Shown: positions 33,120-41,713 of the stretch, in pieces
Layout: each line of letters begins with the position of its first letter
Position numbering within the stretch: position 1 is the stretch's first letter
NCBI GenBank assembly: GCA_950022695.1
Contig: CATLLN010000001.1
Location: 124,001 to 188,000, forward strand
Reading direction: 5' to 3'
DNA length: 64,000 bases
DNA from: an uncultured bacterium
GTDB lineage: Bacteria; Cyanobacteriota; Vampirovibrionia; Gastranaerophilales; Gastranaerophilaceae
The notes under the pieces: generated by a model
What the model was told of the DNA's origin: nothing
Database searches by the model: none
What the model saw: the letters and a program-made list of their open reading frames with translations, nothing else
Translations under genes and position numbers: made by a program

Positions 33120-33147
33120 GGTAAATGTATTTTAAAATATATTTACC
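33120..33147 (+). promoter_or_regulatory. Hairpin before the 435-residue gene
   Basis: GGTAAAT and ATTTACC close a 28-nt nearly perfect stem (one G.U pair) ending 15 bases before the ATG at 33163 and just upstream of the ribosome site AGGATAAG. There is no T-run, so it is more likely an mRNA stability or translation element than a terminator. Confidence 0.45.
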
Positions 33148-33162
33148 TATAGGATAAGTAAA

Positions 33163-34470
33163 ATGATAACAAAATTAACAGCAAGTACAATTTACTCTAC
33201 ATTAGGTAATAATAGTTCAAAAGTTCCATTAGCAATAAAAGATATTGCTAACAGCTGCGGTTTAACAGCGGCTTCATATATGTCAGGGGACAAGGCAGAG
33301 GGAAAAGACAGATTTATTGATGAATTCGGCACACAGGCTATTTGGTTGTGGGGGATTCCTGCATATCAAAAGATTCTTGATTTTGCTATGTATAAACCTG
33401 CAAAAATTGACCCGATGGTTGATGTGAGAATTCTTAAAAATCCTGAAATATTTAAAGCAGCTAAGGAATTCGCACCAACAAAAGCTATTTTAAACAGTTT
33501 AGAACAAGTCGGAGCTCATCAAAAACTTACTAAAGGCTTGAATTTAACAAAGTTTGCGCTTTCTACAGGCTTAACAGCATTGTCATATCTTGGATTAACT
33601 AAATTCAGACATAATTATACTGAAAATCAAATTAGACAAGATATAGCAAATAAGCACAAACTTAATAAGGACAGTTTTGCAAAAATATCTTCACAACAAG
33701 TACCGTTTTCTTCTGCTTTTTCAAGCGTGCATAATGTAAATAGTAATCCGGCACAATTGTCATTTACCGGAGGAATGCAAGATTTTATATTTGATCCGGT
33801 GAAAAACCTTATGATAGTCGACGGTATTATCACAGGGGAAAGACTTTCACACGCTAAAAATCCTCAGGACTTTTTCGGATATGTCGTAAAAGAAGGCAGT
33901 TTCTGGGCTTTTATGTACTTAGCGGGACCATTAATTGCAAAGGCGTTAGAGAAAGCGGCAGACAAAAAAGGAAAATCAATTGATTTGGATGCAAGAGTTA
34001 TCTTTAACGAAAAACTTAAAGAAGCATTTAAAGACGGTTCAATTAAAGCTCATTTAGATGAATTTAAAGCGGCAGATTTGTCAGATGCAGATGTTTACAA
34101 ATTTGCGGTTAAACCTGAAAACAAAAATCTTGTGGTAGAATTTGCAAAACAATCAGATATTATTGAGCTTGTAAAAGATTCCAATAAAGTTGATACAAGA
34201 AGATACATTGATCTTGGTAATTTAAGAGGAGTTGGTCAGAAGCTTGAAAAACTTCTTGGTCAATATGAAAAATCAGGTGATACTTTGGATGAATTCTTTA
34301 AGTCAGTAAGAAGTCTTAAGAAAGGTGCAATCTTGAAAAACATCGGATCTTGTATTGGAGCACTTGGAATTTTAGCACCTGCGGTTATGCTTATATCAAG
34401 AAAATTTGGTACAGGTTCAGACTATCAGGTTAGAAAAGATATAGAAAAACAGTTTGAAAAAGGAAATTAA
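33163..34470 (+). CDS. Lineage-type membrane-associated protein of unknown function
   Basis: A 435-residue protein without a signal peptide. It has hydrophobic segments near 60-75, 140-150 (F-A-L-S-T-G-L-T-A-L-S-Y-L-G-L), 245-260 (G-S-F-W-A-F-M-Y-L-A-G-P-L) and 405-420 (I-G-S-C-I-G-A-L-G-I-L-A-P-A-V), separated by charged helices. Around residue 200 is the segment A-Q-L-S-F-T-G-G-M-Q-D-F, similar to the S-F-T-A-S-G of the 27.8-kb protein. I do not recognise the family; this kind of protein is probably specific to the lineage. Confidence 0.65.
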   Translation: MITKLTASTIYSTLGNNSSKVPLAIKDIANSCGLTAASYMSGDKAEGKDRFIDEFGTQAIWLWGIPAYQKILDFAMYKPAKIDPMVDVRILKNPEIFKAAKEFAPTKAILNSLEQVGAHQKLTKGLNLTKFALSTGLTALSYLGLTKFRHNYTENQIRQDIANKHKLNKDSFAKISSQQVPFSSAFSSVHNVNSNPAQLSFTGGMQDFIFDPVKNLMIVDGIITGERLSHAKNPQDFFGYVVKEGSFWAFMYLAGPLIAKALEKAADKKGKSIDLDARVIFNEKLKEAFKDGSIKAHLDEFKAADLSDADVYKFAVKPENKNLVVEFAKQSDIIELVKDSNKVDTRRYIDLGNLRGVGQKLEKLLGQYEKSGDTLDEFFKSVRSLKKGAILKNIGSCIGALGILAPAVMLISRKFGTGSDYQVRKDIEKQFEKGN

Positions 34471-34476
34471 AACTAA

Positions 34477-34505
34477 TTGACATAAAAGGCTTTTTAAGCT
34501 AAAAT
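34477..34505 (+). promoter_or_regulatory. Promoter of the Fur/PerR-rubredoxin operon
   Basis: TTGACA (34477-34482), a 17-bp spacer, and TAAAAT (34500-34505): a near-consensus sigma-70 promoter. Confidence 0.8.
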
Positions 34506-34519
34506 GACAATAGTTATCA
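34505..34519. promoter_or_regulatory. Fur/PerR-type operator
   Basis: TGACAATAGTTATCA matches the 7-1-7 Fur-family box TGATAATnATTATCA at 12 of 14 positions. It lies right after the -10 box, over the predicted transcription start, so binding would block transcription: autorepression. Confidence 0.7.
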
Positions 34520-34532
34520 ATTTGGAAAAAGT

Positions 34533-34919
34533 ATGAATTATTCTAAGCAAAGAGAAAAAATACTTGATGTTTTAACTAATAATCCGATTCATCCGACGGC
34601 AGATGAATTATTAGAATTCTTAAAATGTGAAAATTCTAATGTGGGATTAACTACTCTTTATCGGAATTTAAATCAAATGGCATCTGCCGGTATGATTAAA
34701 AAAATTGATGGATTGGAAGCTTCGGCGCATTTTGATCACAATACTTTTGAACATTATCATTTTATATGTAAAGAGTGCGGGAAAGTTTTTGATATACCAT
34801 CAAGCGTAGCTCCTTCTGTTGTAAAAAATACCCGGGAGGCTACAGGTTTTGATATAATAAGTCATGATATAGTATTTCATGGTATATGCAGTGAATGTAA
34901 AAAGAGAAAGGAAAGTTAA
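34533..34919 (+). CDS. Fur-family metalloregulator, probably PerR-like
   Basis: A 128-residue regulator. The N-terminal winged helix ([12 protein letters not shown] and [13 protein letters not shown] near residue 45-57) is followed by the dimer domain with [19 protein letters not shown] and the second Cys pair C-S-E-C-K. The two C-x-x-C pairs make a structural zinc site. A Fur-type operator overlaps its own promoter and a rubredoxin gene follows 2 bases later, so peroxide sensing (PerR) is more likely than iron uptake control. Confidence 0.88.
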   Translation: MNYSKQREKILDVLTNNPIHPTADELLEFLKCENSNVGLTTLYRNLNQMASAGMIKKIDGLEASAHFDHNTFEHYHFICKECGKVFDIPSSVAPSVVKNTREATGFDIISHDIVFHGICSECKKRKES

Positions 34920-34921
34920 CT

Positions 34922-35062
34922 ATGGAAAAATGGGTTTGTACAGTATGTGGTTATGTTTATGATCCGGCAGAAAATGATGGTGTAGCTTTTGAAGCTTTAC
35001 CGGATGATTATACTTGTCCGCTTTGTTCAGTTGGTAAAGATCAATTTGAAAAAGAAGACTAA
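34922..35062 (+). CDS. Rubredoxin
   Basis: A 46-residue protein, [15 protein letters not shown] at the start and [14 protein letters not shown] near the end. The four Cys bind one iron; the protein carries single electrons, typically to peroxide- or oxygen-reducing enzymes in anaerobes. It is about 7 residues shorter than common rubredoxins because the loop between the two Cys pairs is reduced, and the usual C-G-V-G is C-S-V-G. It starts 2 bases after the Fur-family gene, so both are one operon. A perfect terminator follows. Confidence 0.93.
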   Translation: MEKWVCTVCGYVYDPAENDGVAFEALPDDYTCPLCSVGKDQFEKED

Positions 35063-35076
35063 TCTTAAATGTTCTG

Positions 35077-35113
35077 AAACACGCCCGATGGTTTATCCAT
35101 CGGGCGTGTTTTC
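35077..35113 (+). terminator. Strong intrinsic terminator
   Basis: AAACACGCCCGATGG and CCATCGGGCGTGTTT pair perfectly over 15 bp, loop TTTAT, then T-rich. It ends the regulator-rubredoxin operon. Confidence 0.95.
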
Positions 35114-35119
35114 TTATAG

Positions 35120-35125
35120 TATAAT
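35120..35125 (+). promoter_or_regulatory. -10 box of the zincin gene, leaderless
   Basis: TATAAT ends 6 bases before the ATG at 35132, so transcription would start at about the start codon. No good -35 box is seen; that region is the preceding terminator. Confidence 0.5.
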
Positions 35126-35131
35126 GTGTTT

Positions 35132-35929
35132 ATGGAAGCAGAAGAACTTATAAAGTATTTTAGATCTATTGGGCTTGAGGTATATACGACAACAAAAGCT
35201 CGCGGTCATCAGGGGTTTTATATGAAACGTCGGATTGATATTTCTAAAAATATCCCACAAGATAGAGTAATTCCGACTCTTCTGCATGAATTTGCGCATT
35301 ATGTTCATTCTCGTATTGAGCCTTTTATTGAACGAAACAGCGGAACATTAGAAGTGCTTTTTAATACGGATAATATTGAAATTATTGAATCTGAACTTTT
35401 GGCTGTAACAAGTTTTGTTGATAATCAATCAAGATGTGAAAAGTTAAAATATCACAAAAAACTTATTAAAGAAAAAATTCTTGATTACGAGAAAATTATA
35501 AAAAATCGTTATCCGAAGTTTATGCGTTCCAAAAAATTCAAAGAATTTGATAAGTATATTAAGAATTCCAAGGCTAAATATCTTCTCAAACATGACAGGA
35601 TAAAACTTGTATCCGGCTTGTTATTTAAAAAAGTGGAAGTTTTTACGATTGATAATATTGAAAAAGATTTTACAGATATGCCTTGTGAGTTTGCTGCATA
35701 TATTCGTTTAAAATCCTGTCAAAAAAGGCAAAGCAGAATAAGTTCAAAAATTAATAGATTGCAGAAATATTATTCAAAGCCGACAGAATTATTTGCAAGA
35801 TTTATAGAAGGGCTGTATTTAGACCCTGAAAGAGTTAAAATGGCAGCCCCTCAAACTTATGAAAGATTTATAAAACTTTTGGATTCCGGTTATTATCCGG
35901 AATTGCGTGAAGTTATAAATATGTATTAA
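35132..35929 (+). CDS. Zinc metallopeptidase-like protein (HExxH)
   Basis: A 265-residue soluble protein with T-L-L-H-E-F-A-H-Y-V-H near residue 50-60, the zinc site of zincin peptidases, in a setting (I-P-Q-D-R-V-I-P-T-L-L-H-E) similar to the short ImmA/IrrE- or SprT-like group. The rest is helical and basic, with a final E-L-F-A-R-F-I-E-G-L-Y region whose Glu could be the third ligand. A substrate cannot be named. GTG at 35126 is also in frame but lies against the -10 box, so ATG 35132 is chosen. It overlaps the convergent gene by 4 bases. Confidence 0.7.
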   Translation: MEAEELIKYFRSIGLEVYTTTKARGHQGFYMKRRIDISKNIPQDRVIPTLLHEFAHYVHSRIEPFIERNSGTLEVLFNTDNIEIIESELLAVTSFVDNQSRCEKLKYHKKLIKEKILDYEKIIKNRYPKFMRSKKFKEFDKYIKNSKAKYLLKHDRIKLVSGLLFKKVEVFTIDNIEKDFTDMPCEFAAYIRLKSCQKRQSRISSKINRLQKYYSKPTELFARFIEGLYLDPERVKMAAPQTYERFIKLLDSGYYPELREVINMY

Positions 35930-36441
35930 AGTCCGGTTAATTTGTTAAATAATTTACGGATGTATGTTTTTTGCTGCGGACGCTCAGCGTATGCTCTTTC
36001 TTGTTCTGCTAATTCTTGTCCTACTTGCTGGTATACATAGCGCAGGATATCTTCATCGCGTTGCTCATTGTTATCATATTCTTCTCTGATTTTAATAAGT
36101 TCAGAATTATCAAGGAATTTTCCGCCGCAGTTGTAGCAGTCATCAATTTCAATTTCTTGAAGAATACTTGAATGATTTTTAACCATTTTTGAGCCGCAGT
36201 TCGGGCAGATTCTTGTTAGGTTTTCACTTGGTTTTGTGAAATTTTTACCTTCTAATTTTTGAAGAATTGTTGAAATATCTTCGTTTTTTTCGTCAAATTT
36301 ATCAAATTCACGGTTATCGAAATATATTCCGCCGCAGCCCTGGGTGCAGATATCAAGATTTATTCCTTCAGATGGGATAAATACCTTTTCCATTTCTTTG
36401 CCGCAGGCAGGGCAGGTTAGTTGTTTTAATGTATCAGCCAT
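35926..36441 (-). CDS. Double TFIIB-type zinc-ribbon protein
   Basis: A 171-residue protein with two zf-TFIIB modules: L-T-C-P-A-C-G-K-E-M with D-I-C-T-Q-G-C-G-G-I-Y-F-D near the N-terminus, and R-I-C-P-N-C-G-S-K-M with D-D-C-Y-N-C-G-G-K-F-L-D near residue 80-115, then a charged helical tail ending K-L-F-N-K-L-T-G-L. Each module binds one zinc. The function of such proteins in bacteria is not established. It overlaps the convergent zincin gene at the 3' end. AGGAAATT precedes the start. Confidence 0.8.
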   Translation of the reverse strand: MADTLKQLTCPACGKEMEKVFIPSEGINLDICTQGCGGIYFDNREFDKFDEKNEDISTILQKLEGKNFTKPSENLTRICPNCGSKMVKNHSSILQEIEIDDCYNCGGKFLDNSELIKIREEYDNNEQRDEDILRYVYQQVGQELAEQERAYAERPQQKTYIRKLFNKLTGL

Positions 36442-36589
36442 AATTTCCTCGCTATAATTTTATTCACCTAATTTAGTATACAATAATGCTATTTATCACT
36501 CATCATACAGGTAAATTATTTTGGGTGAATTTTGTTAAATTTTTGTATTATTGAATATATTATTGTACAATATACATAAAGGTAGGAAA

Positions 36590-38326
36590 ATGGCAGAGTA
36601 TATTGTTAAAACAGAAGAGGCAGAAAGATTAATTGGTCAGGTGCTTGGTGCAGTTGATGAAAAAGACTATGAAGTAGCGCAAGTTTATGTGAAACAGGCT
36701 TATGAGATTTTTAAAGAAGAAAATTCTTATGAAGGAATCTCAATTTGTCTTAGTTTAATGGCATTTTTGGATTATTCTGAGGATAAAACAAAATATGAAC
36801 AAACGGCTTCTTTAATGCACGATGGAATGTTTATGGCGCAGCGTTCCGGAAGTAAAACTGCAATTTTAATAAATGAACTTTCCTGGGGAAATATAAATTT
36901 CGCTGAATCTAATAAAGATGTAGCATTAATTCATTATAACAATGCTTTAAAACTTGCATCTGAGTATGATAAATATTTGCTTTCGGATAATATCAATACA
37001 CGTATAAGGCAGCTTCAAAATAATATGGACTATTCGCTTCCTACAAAAAGCGATCCTCTTGTTTCTCTTGTGAAAATTAGCCGTTCGATTACTGCATTAA
37101 CCGATATTGATGAACTTTTAAAGGTAATAGCAGAAGAAACAAAAAATGCGATTCAAGCAGACAGATGTACTGTTTTCCTATGGGATAAAGATACTGATGA
37201 ATTGTGGTCAAAAGTAGCATTAGGATTAGATTCAAGTAAAGAAATTCGATTCCCGGCAGATAAAGGGCTTGCCGGTTATGTTGTAAAAAACGGAGAATAC
37301 TTGAATATTGTAGATGCTTATCAGGATTCAAGATTTAACCCCGAAGTTGACCTTAAAACTGGTTATAAAACAAAAACGATTCTATGTATGCCGATTATGA
37401 ACAATAATCGTGAAATTATCGGGGCTTTTCAAGTTTTAAATAAAATTGACGGTGTATTTACCAAAAATGATGAAGACTTGCTTATTGCAATCGGTGGCAG
37501 TGCAAGTATTGCTCTTGAAAATGCACAGCTATTTGATAAGCAGCTTCAAATGTATCACGAACAGAAACTTTTATTTGACAGTTTTATTGATACTTTAGCG
37601 ATGTCTATTGATGCAAGGGATAAGATTACAGCCGGTCATTCAACACGTGTCAGAATGTATTCAACTTTGCTTGCTAAAGAAATCGGGATGGATTCTAAAG
37701 ATGTTGCACTTTTGGAAAAAGCTGCAATCCTTCATGATATCGGAAAAATCGGTATCAGAGATTCTGTTTTACAAAAGGACGGCAAATTGACTGATGAAGA
37801 ATATAAACATATTCAGGAACACGTAAGAATTACACATAATATTCTTAACCGTATTTATATGTCGCAGGATTTTAGAATTATTACCGAAATGGCTTGTTCG
37901 CATCACGAAAAATGGGATGGTTCAGGTTATTACAGGCACTTAAAAGGAGAAGAAATTACTCTTGGCGGAAGAATTCTTGCTGTAGCGGATGTATTTGATG
38001 CGATAACTTCTAAACGTCACTATCGTGATAAAATGCCGATTGTGAATGTTATTGATATTCTTCTAAAAGGTGCCGGTTCACACTTTGAAAAAACTCTTGT
38101 AGATATGTTTTTATCAATACCTGTAACTAAGATTATAAAAGTATTTTTGTCAGAATCTAATGGTAAAATTACTCCTCAAGATGAAAAACTTCTTGAAAAA
38201 TATGGTTTATCTGCAATTCACAAGTTTGGCACCGCAGAATCCGTGTCAGATGATGAAATGAAAATTTTAGAATTGTTCAATGCATATTATACCGGTTCAA
38301 TATTTGAAAAAGGAGAGGATAAATAA
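36590..38326 (+). CDS. GAF and HD-GYP signalling protein
   Basis: A 578-residue cytoplasmic protein: an N-terminal helical TPR-like part (about 1-145), a GAF domain (about 165-320, with D-R-C-T-V-F-L-W-D and P-I-M-N-N-N-R-E-I-I-G-A-F-Q-V-L-N) and an HD-GYP phosphodiesterase domain (H-S-T-R-V then L-H-D-I-G-K-I-G-I-R-D). The metal His/Asp set is present, but the signature G-Y-P reads G-S-G-Y-Y, which may affect c-di-GMP binding. It probably degrades c-di-GMP in response to a GAF ligand. The start at 36590 has AGGTAGGAAA. It leads an operon with a TPR protein and two response regulators. Confidence 0.88.
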   Translation: MAEYIVKTEEAERLIGQVLGAVDEKDYEVAQVYVKQAYEIFKEENSYEGISICLSLMAFLDYSEDKTKYEQTASLMHDGMFMAQRSGSKTAILINELSWGNINFAESNKDVALIHYNNALKLASEYDKYLLSDNINTRIRQLQNNMDYSLPTKSDPLVSLVKISRSITALTDIDELLKVIAEETKNAIQADRCTVFLWDKDTDELWSKVALGLDSSKEIRFPADKGLAGYVVKNGEYLNIVDAYQDSRFNPEVDLKTGYKTKTILCMPIMNNNREIIGAFQVLNKIDGVFTKNDEDLLIAIGGSASIALENAQLFDKQLQMYHEQKLLFDSFIDTLAMSIDARDKITAGHSTRVRMYSTLLAKEIGMDSKDVALLEKAAILHDIGKIGIRDSVLQKDGKLTDEEYKHIQEHVRITHNILNRIYMSQDFRIITEMACSHHEKWDGSGYYRHLKGEEITLGGRILAVADVFDAITSKRHYRDKMPIVNVIDILLKGAGSHFEKTLVDMFLSIPVTKIIKVFLSESNGKITPQDEKLLEKYGLSAIHKFGTAESVSDDEMKILELFNAYYTGSIFEKGEDK

Positions 38327-38328
38327 TT

Positions 38329-39873
38329 ATGAAAAAAATCATTGCAGTTTCAATTTTAATATCTTCTTTTTCGCTAAATTCAGCTTTGGCGTTTGATATG
38401 GGAATATTAAAACCGGTAAATCCGTTAGATAACAATCCTGCTACTTATCAAGAAGTTGTTAATCAGCCGTCTTTTGAACTCAAGCGCGGAACTTTAACAC
38501 GAAATGCAATTAAAAATCAGTATACAATTGCGATGGATAAGTTTATGCAAAGTAATGTCCGCTCATCTTATCAGGATTTTAAAATTCTTATTGATAATGT
38601 TGTTCCAAATGATTATATATATATGCGTTTGACAAAAGAAATGGCGGCAATAGGATTCTTTTCACTGGCTGAACTTTCTATGTCAAAAATTCAGGATAAT
38701 AAGATTTCAGCTCTTTTAGAAGAAGATGTGAAAAATTATTATTTTCCGAATTACCATCATACACATAAAGACCAGATGTATTTGGCTGAAATATTTTCCA
38801 ATATTATGTATAATAATCAGAGCCGCGAAGCTACAGGAGAATTGCTAAAACAAAATTCTCTGCTTTCAGATTCTGATTATGCAAATTATCTTGCAGCTTT
38901 TGGAAGTATGAAAAACGGCGACATTAAACAGGCAGAAAAATCTATCGAATCTGCAATTTCTAAAAATCCTAAAAATTTGAATTATAAAAGATTAAAAGCA
39001 GAAATTTATTCATTATCTTCCAAACCGCAGGATGGGGTTAAATATCTAAATGCAATAAATAACAATGATATTAATACCATAATTTTTGATAAAGAATTAC
39101 ATTCTTCAGGTCAATATATTCTTTATAAGGCGGCAAAAAACGATTATTGGAAAAAATATCACCTTGCATATTATTACTATGATGAAAATGAATTGAATAA
39201 AGCTTTACGTGTTCTTCAAACATCAATCTCAGGTAAGAAAAATATTAATAAAGATGTATTTGCATTAACCGCAAAAGTTTACTTTGATATGAAAGAATTT
39301 GAAAAAGCTCAGGATTATGCTCTAAAAGCGTTAGATATTGATCAGGGGCATTCAGAAGCTTTGATTGTGATGGGAAATATTGCACTTCGAAATGAAGATT
39401 ATAAAGCCGCAGAATCCTATTTTAAAAAAGCTGTTTCAGGAGATTCATCACATATTGCAGAAATTAAGCTGGCAGAAGTTTATTTGAAATCTAATAATAT
39501 TAAAAAGGCTAAAGATATTTATTCAAAAGTTTTACGCGTAAGTTCTAAAGCCTATGAAGCATATTACCAGATGGCGCTTTTAGAAAAAGACCGCGAAGAA
39601 GCTTATTTGAAAAAAACGATTGCAATTAATCCGAATTTTAAAGATGGATGGATAGATTTGGCACGTATAGAGATAAATAAAGAGTCTTACGAGCAGGCTT
39701 TATCTTATCTTGGTGTTGCGAAGTATATTGACGAAAATGATTATAGGTATTATTATTATCTCGGACTTGTTTTGAAAAACAAAGGGCTTGTTGCAGAAGC
39801 TGATAAAAATTTTGAAAAAAGTTTGAATCTGAATCCTAATTACAGTTTGGCAAAAGAGGAATTAAAAATATGA
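38329..39873 (+). CDS. Exported TPR-repeat protein
   Basis: A 514-residue protein with a Sec signal peptide (M-K-K-I-I-A-V-S-I-L-I-S-S-F-S-L-N-S-A-L, cleaved near A-L-A) and then many TPR motifs, clearest from about residue 310 (for example K-V-Y-F-D-M-K-E-F-E-K-A-Q-D-Y-A-L-K-A-L and E-K-S-L-N-L-N-P-N-Y near the end). It probably acts as an envelope scaffold. It starts 2 bases after the GAF-HD-GYP gene and overlaps the next response regulator by 4 bases, so all are co-transcribed. A link to envelope or secretion control is an inference. Confidence 0.8.
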   Translation: MKKIIAVSILISSFSLNSALAFDMGILKPVNPLDNNPATYQEVVNQPSFELKRGTLTRNAIKNQYTIAMDKFMQSNVRSSYQDFKILIDNVVPNDYIYMRLTKEMAAIGFFSLAELSMSKIQDNKISALLEEDVKNYYFPNYHHTHKDQMYLAEIFSNIMYNNQSREATGELLKQNSLLSDSDYANYLAAFGSMKNGDIKQAEKSIESAISKNPKNLNYKRLKAEIYSLSSKPQDGVKYLNAINNNDINTIIFDKELHSSGQYILYKAAKNDYWKKYHLAYYYYDENELNKALRVLQTSISGKKNINKDVFALTAKVYFDMKEFEKAQDYALKALDIDQGHSEALIVMGNIALRNEDYKAAESYFKKAVSGDSSHIAEIKLAEVYLKSNNIKKAKDIYSKVLRVSSKAYEAYYQMALLEKDREEAYLKKTIAINPNFKDGWIDLARIEINKESYEQALSYLGVAKYIDENDYRYYYYLGLVLKNKGLVAEADKNFEKSLNLNPNYSLAKEELKI

Positions 39874-40520
39874 AGAAAAATATTTTAATTGTAGAAGATC
39901 ACGAGCTTACCCGATTCGGGTTAAAGACTACTTTTGAAGACGTTGATTTTGTTGATGTTATTTATGAAGCATCATCAGCAGAAGATGCATTGGAAATATT
40001 TAAAAATAACTCTATTGATATCGTGATTATGGATTTAGGTTTGCCTAATATGAACGGAATTGATGCAACTCAGGCAATTCATGAATTAAATAAAGATACA
40101 AAAATCATTATTTTAACTTCCCATAATGATGAAAAAGAAGTTTTAAACAGTTTAAAAGCCGGAGCGAATGCTTACTGTTCTAAAGAAATTAATTTACAAA
40201 GACTTGTTCAGGTCGTTCAGTCTGTTGCAGATGGGGCGGCGTGGTTTGACCCCAGTATTGCACATATTGTACTTCAAGCTACAGCAAACTCTGAAATCGG
40301 TAAAGAACCTAATCTTAACTATAAAGATTATGATTTAACTGCACGTGAAGCTCAGATATTAAAGCTTATGACAGAAGGACACAGCAATATGGAAATCGCG
40401 CAAAATCTTGTTATCAGTGTTAATACCACAAAAGCACACGTTGCAAGTATTTTGCAAAAACTTGAAGTAGATGACAGATTGCAAGCAGCACTAAAAGCTT
40501 TGAAATATAAAATTGTATAA
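39870..40520 (+). CDS. NarL/LuxR-type response regulator 1
   Basis: A 216-residue protein with an N-terminal receiver ([11 protein letters not shown], phosphorylation Asp in I-V-I-M-D-L-G-L-P near residue 54, Lys in C-S-K-E-I-N) and a C-terminal LuxR-type HTH ([15 protein letters not shown] and [10 protein letters not shown]). It starts in the stop region of the TPR gene (ATGA overlap). No histidine kinase lies in this operon; the kinase at 49.9-51.7 kb is one possible partner. Confidence 0.9.
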   Translation: MKKNILIVEDHELTRFGLKTTFEDVDFVDVIYEASSAEDALEIFKNNSIDIVIMDLGLPNMNGIDATQAIHELNKDTKIIILTSHNDEKEVLNSLKAGANAYCSKEINLQRLVQVVQSVADGAAWFDPSIAHIVLQATANSEIGKEPNLNYKDYDLTAREAQILKLMTEGHSNMEIAQNLVISVNTTKAHVASILQKLEVDDRLQAALKALKYKIV

Positions 40521-40530
40521 GGAATTCGAT

Positions 40531-41157
40531 ATGTCTGATTTAACTAAGATATTATTAGTTGATGATAATCCAAAGTATATCGAAGATGTTCTTCCGTTTT
40601 ACGGATATGAAGTAGTCTGTGCCTATAACGGAAAGCAGGCATTAGAAAAACTTGATTCCGGAGAATTGTTTGATCTTGTATTGCTTGATGTTATGATGCC
40701 TGAGATGAACGGTTGGGAAACCCTAAAAGCAATAAGAAAATCCCCTTCTTATAAAGATATCCCGGTGATTATGGTGACTGCTGTATCGGAAGATCAAAAA
40801 ATGATTTCCGGACTGAAAATCGGCGCTGATGATTATATTGTCAAACCATTTATCCTTCCAAACCTTTTAGCCCGTATTGAAGCTGTTTTAAGACGAGCAA
40901 AACGTATTGAAAATAAACCTTTAATTTCTAATGTTACAAATAGTCAAAAAAATAAAGAGATATTCTTGACTGATAGGGAAAAAGATGTTTTATTATTAGT
41001 TACACAGGGCTTTAATAATCAGGAAATTGCTGATAAAATGTCTGTAACACCGTATACTGTAAAATCCCACATGAGCGGTATTTTTAAGAAATTGAATGTT
41101 AAAACCCGAACACAAGCTGTGCTTGTTGCTTTACAAATGAATTTAAATAAAGATTAA
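40531..41157 (+). CDS. NarL/LuxR-type response regulator 2
   Basis: A 208-residue protein with a receiver more like CheY/PleD ([10 protein letters not shown], Asp in [17 protein letters not shown]) and a LuxR-type HTH ([20 protein letters not shown]). It is not a close copy of the preceding regulator. The ATG at 40531 follows AAGGAATTCGAT; a TTG at 40513 is less likely. Two different regulators in one operon suggest two inputs to shared or linked targets. Confidence 0.9.
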   Translation: MSDLTKILLVDDNPKYIEDVLPFYGYEVVCAYNGKQALEKLDSGELFDLVLLDVMMPEMNGWETLKAIRKSPSYKDIPVIMVTAVSEDQKMISGLKIGADDYIVKPFILPNLLARIEAVLRRAKRIENKPLISNVTNSQKNKEIFLTDREKDVLLLVTQGFNNQEIADKMSVTPYTVKSHMSGIFKKLNVKTRTQAVLVALQMNLNKD

Positions 41158-41180
41158 TAAAAATATTTAAGGAGATATGA

Positions 41181-41711
41181 ATGCTAGATTATACTAAAGA
41201 AGAATTATTGTCTTTAATTCAATGTACCCCGGAAAAATTTAATGAATGGAAAAAAGACAGAGATGATGTAGATTTAAGTGAAGTTGATTTTTCTAATATG
41301 ATTATAAAAGAAGTTGATTTTGCAGATGTTGATTTAAATTCGAGTTCTTTTTCTGATTGTAATCTATCATTAGTAAGTTTTTATGGTGCCGATTTAACTG
41401 CTGTTGATTTTACAAGAGCTGTTGTTACCGAATGCGATTTTTCTGAAAGTATATTAACAGGTGCAGATTGCAGTTATGCTGAAATGACATATTGTAATTT
41501 TACAGACTGTGATATGGCAGGAACTGTTTTATCTGAAACAAATCTTACAAGTTCAGATTTATCTGCTGCAGAAAATTTAAATTCTGCACGCTATGACAGC
41601 GACACCATTTGGCCTGATGATGATATGCTTCCGGAAGGTTTTGATATGGCTTGTCGTGATGATTTATCTTCATTAAAAGATGATGAAGATGTTTCTATGG
41701 AGGATTATTAA
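41181..41711 (+). CDS. Pentapeptide-repeat protein
   Basis: A 176-residue acidic protein. From about residue 32 to 130 it has A-x-L-x-x-like pentapeptides (V-D-F-S-N, V-D-F-A-D, V-D-L-N-S, C-N-L-S-L, A-D-L-T-A, V-D-F-T-R, C-D-F-S-E) that form a right-handed beta helix. Many serve as scaffolds; a few mimic DNA and protect gyrase. The acidic tail (D-D-E-D-V-S-M-E-D-Y) makes DNA mimicry possible, but not shown. It lies between response regulator 2 and dapB, 2 bases before dapB. AAGGAGATATGA precedes the start. Confidence 0.85.
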   Translation: MLDYTKEELLSLIQCTPEKFNEWKKDRDDVDLSEVDFSNMIIKEVDFADVDLNSSSFSDCNLSLVSFYGADLTAVDFTRAVVTECDFSESILTGADCSYAEMTYCNFTDCDMAGTVLSETNLTSSDLSAAENLNSARYDSDTIWPDDDMLPEGFDMACRDDLSSLKDDEDVSMEDY

Positions 41712-41713
41712 TA

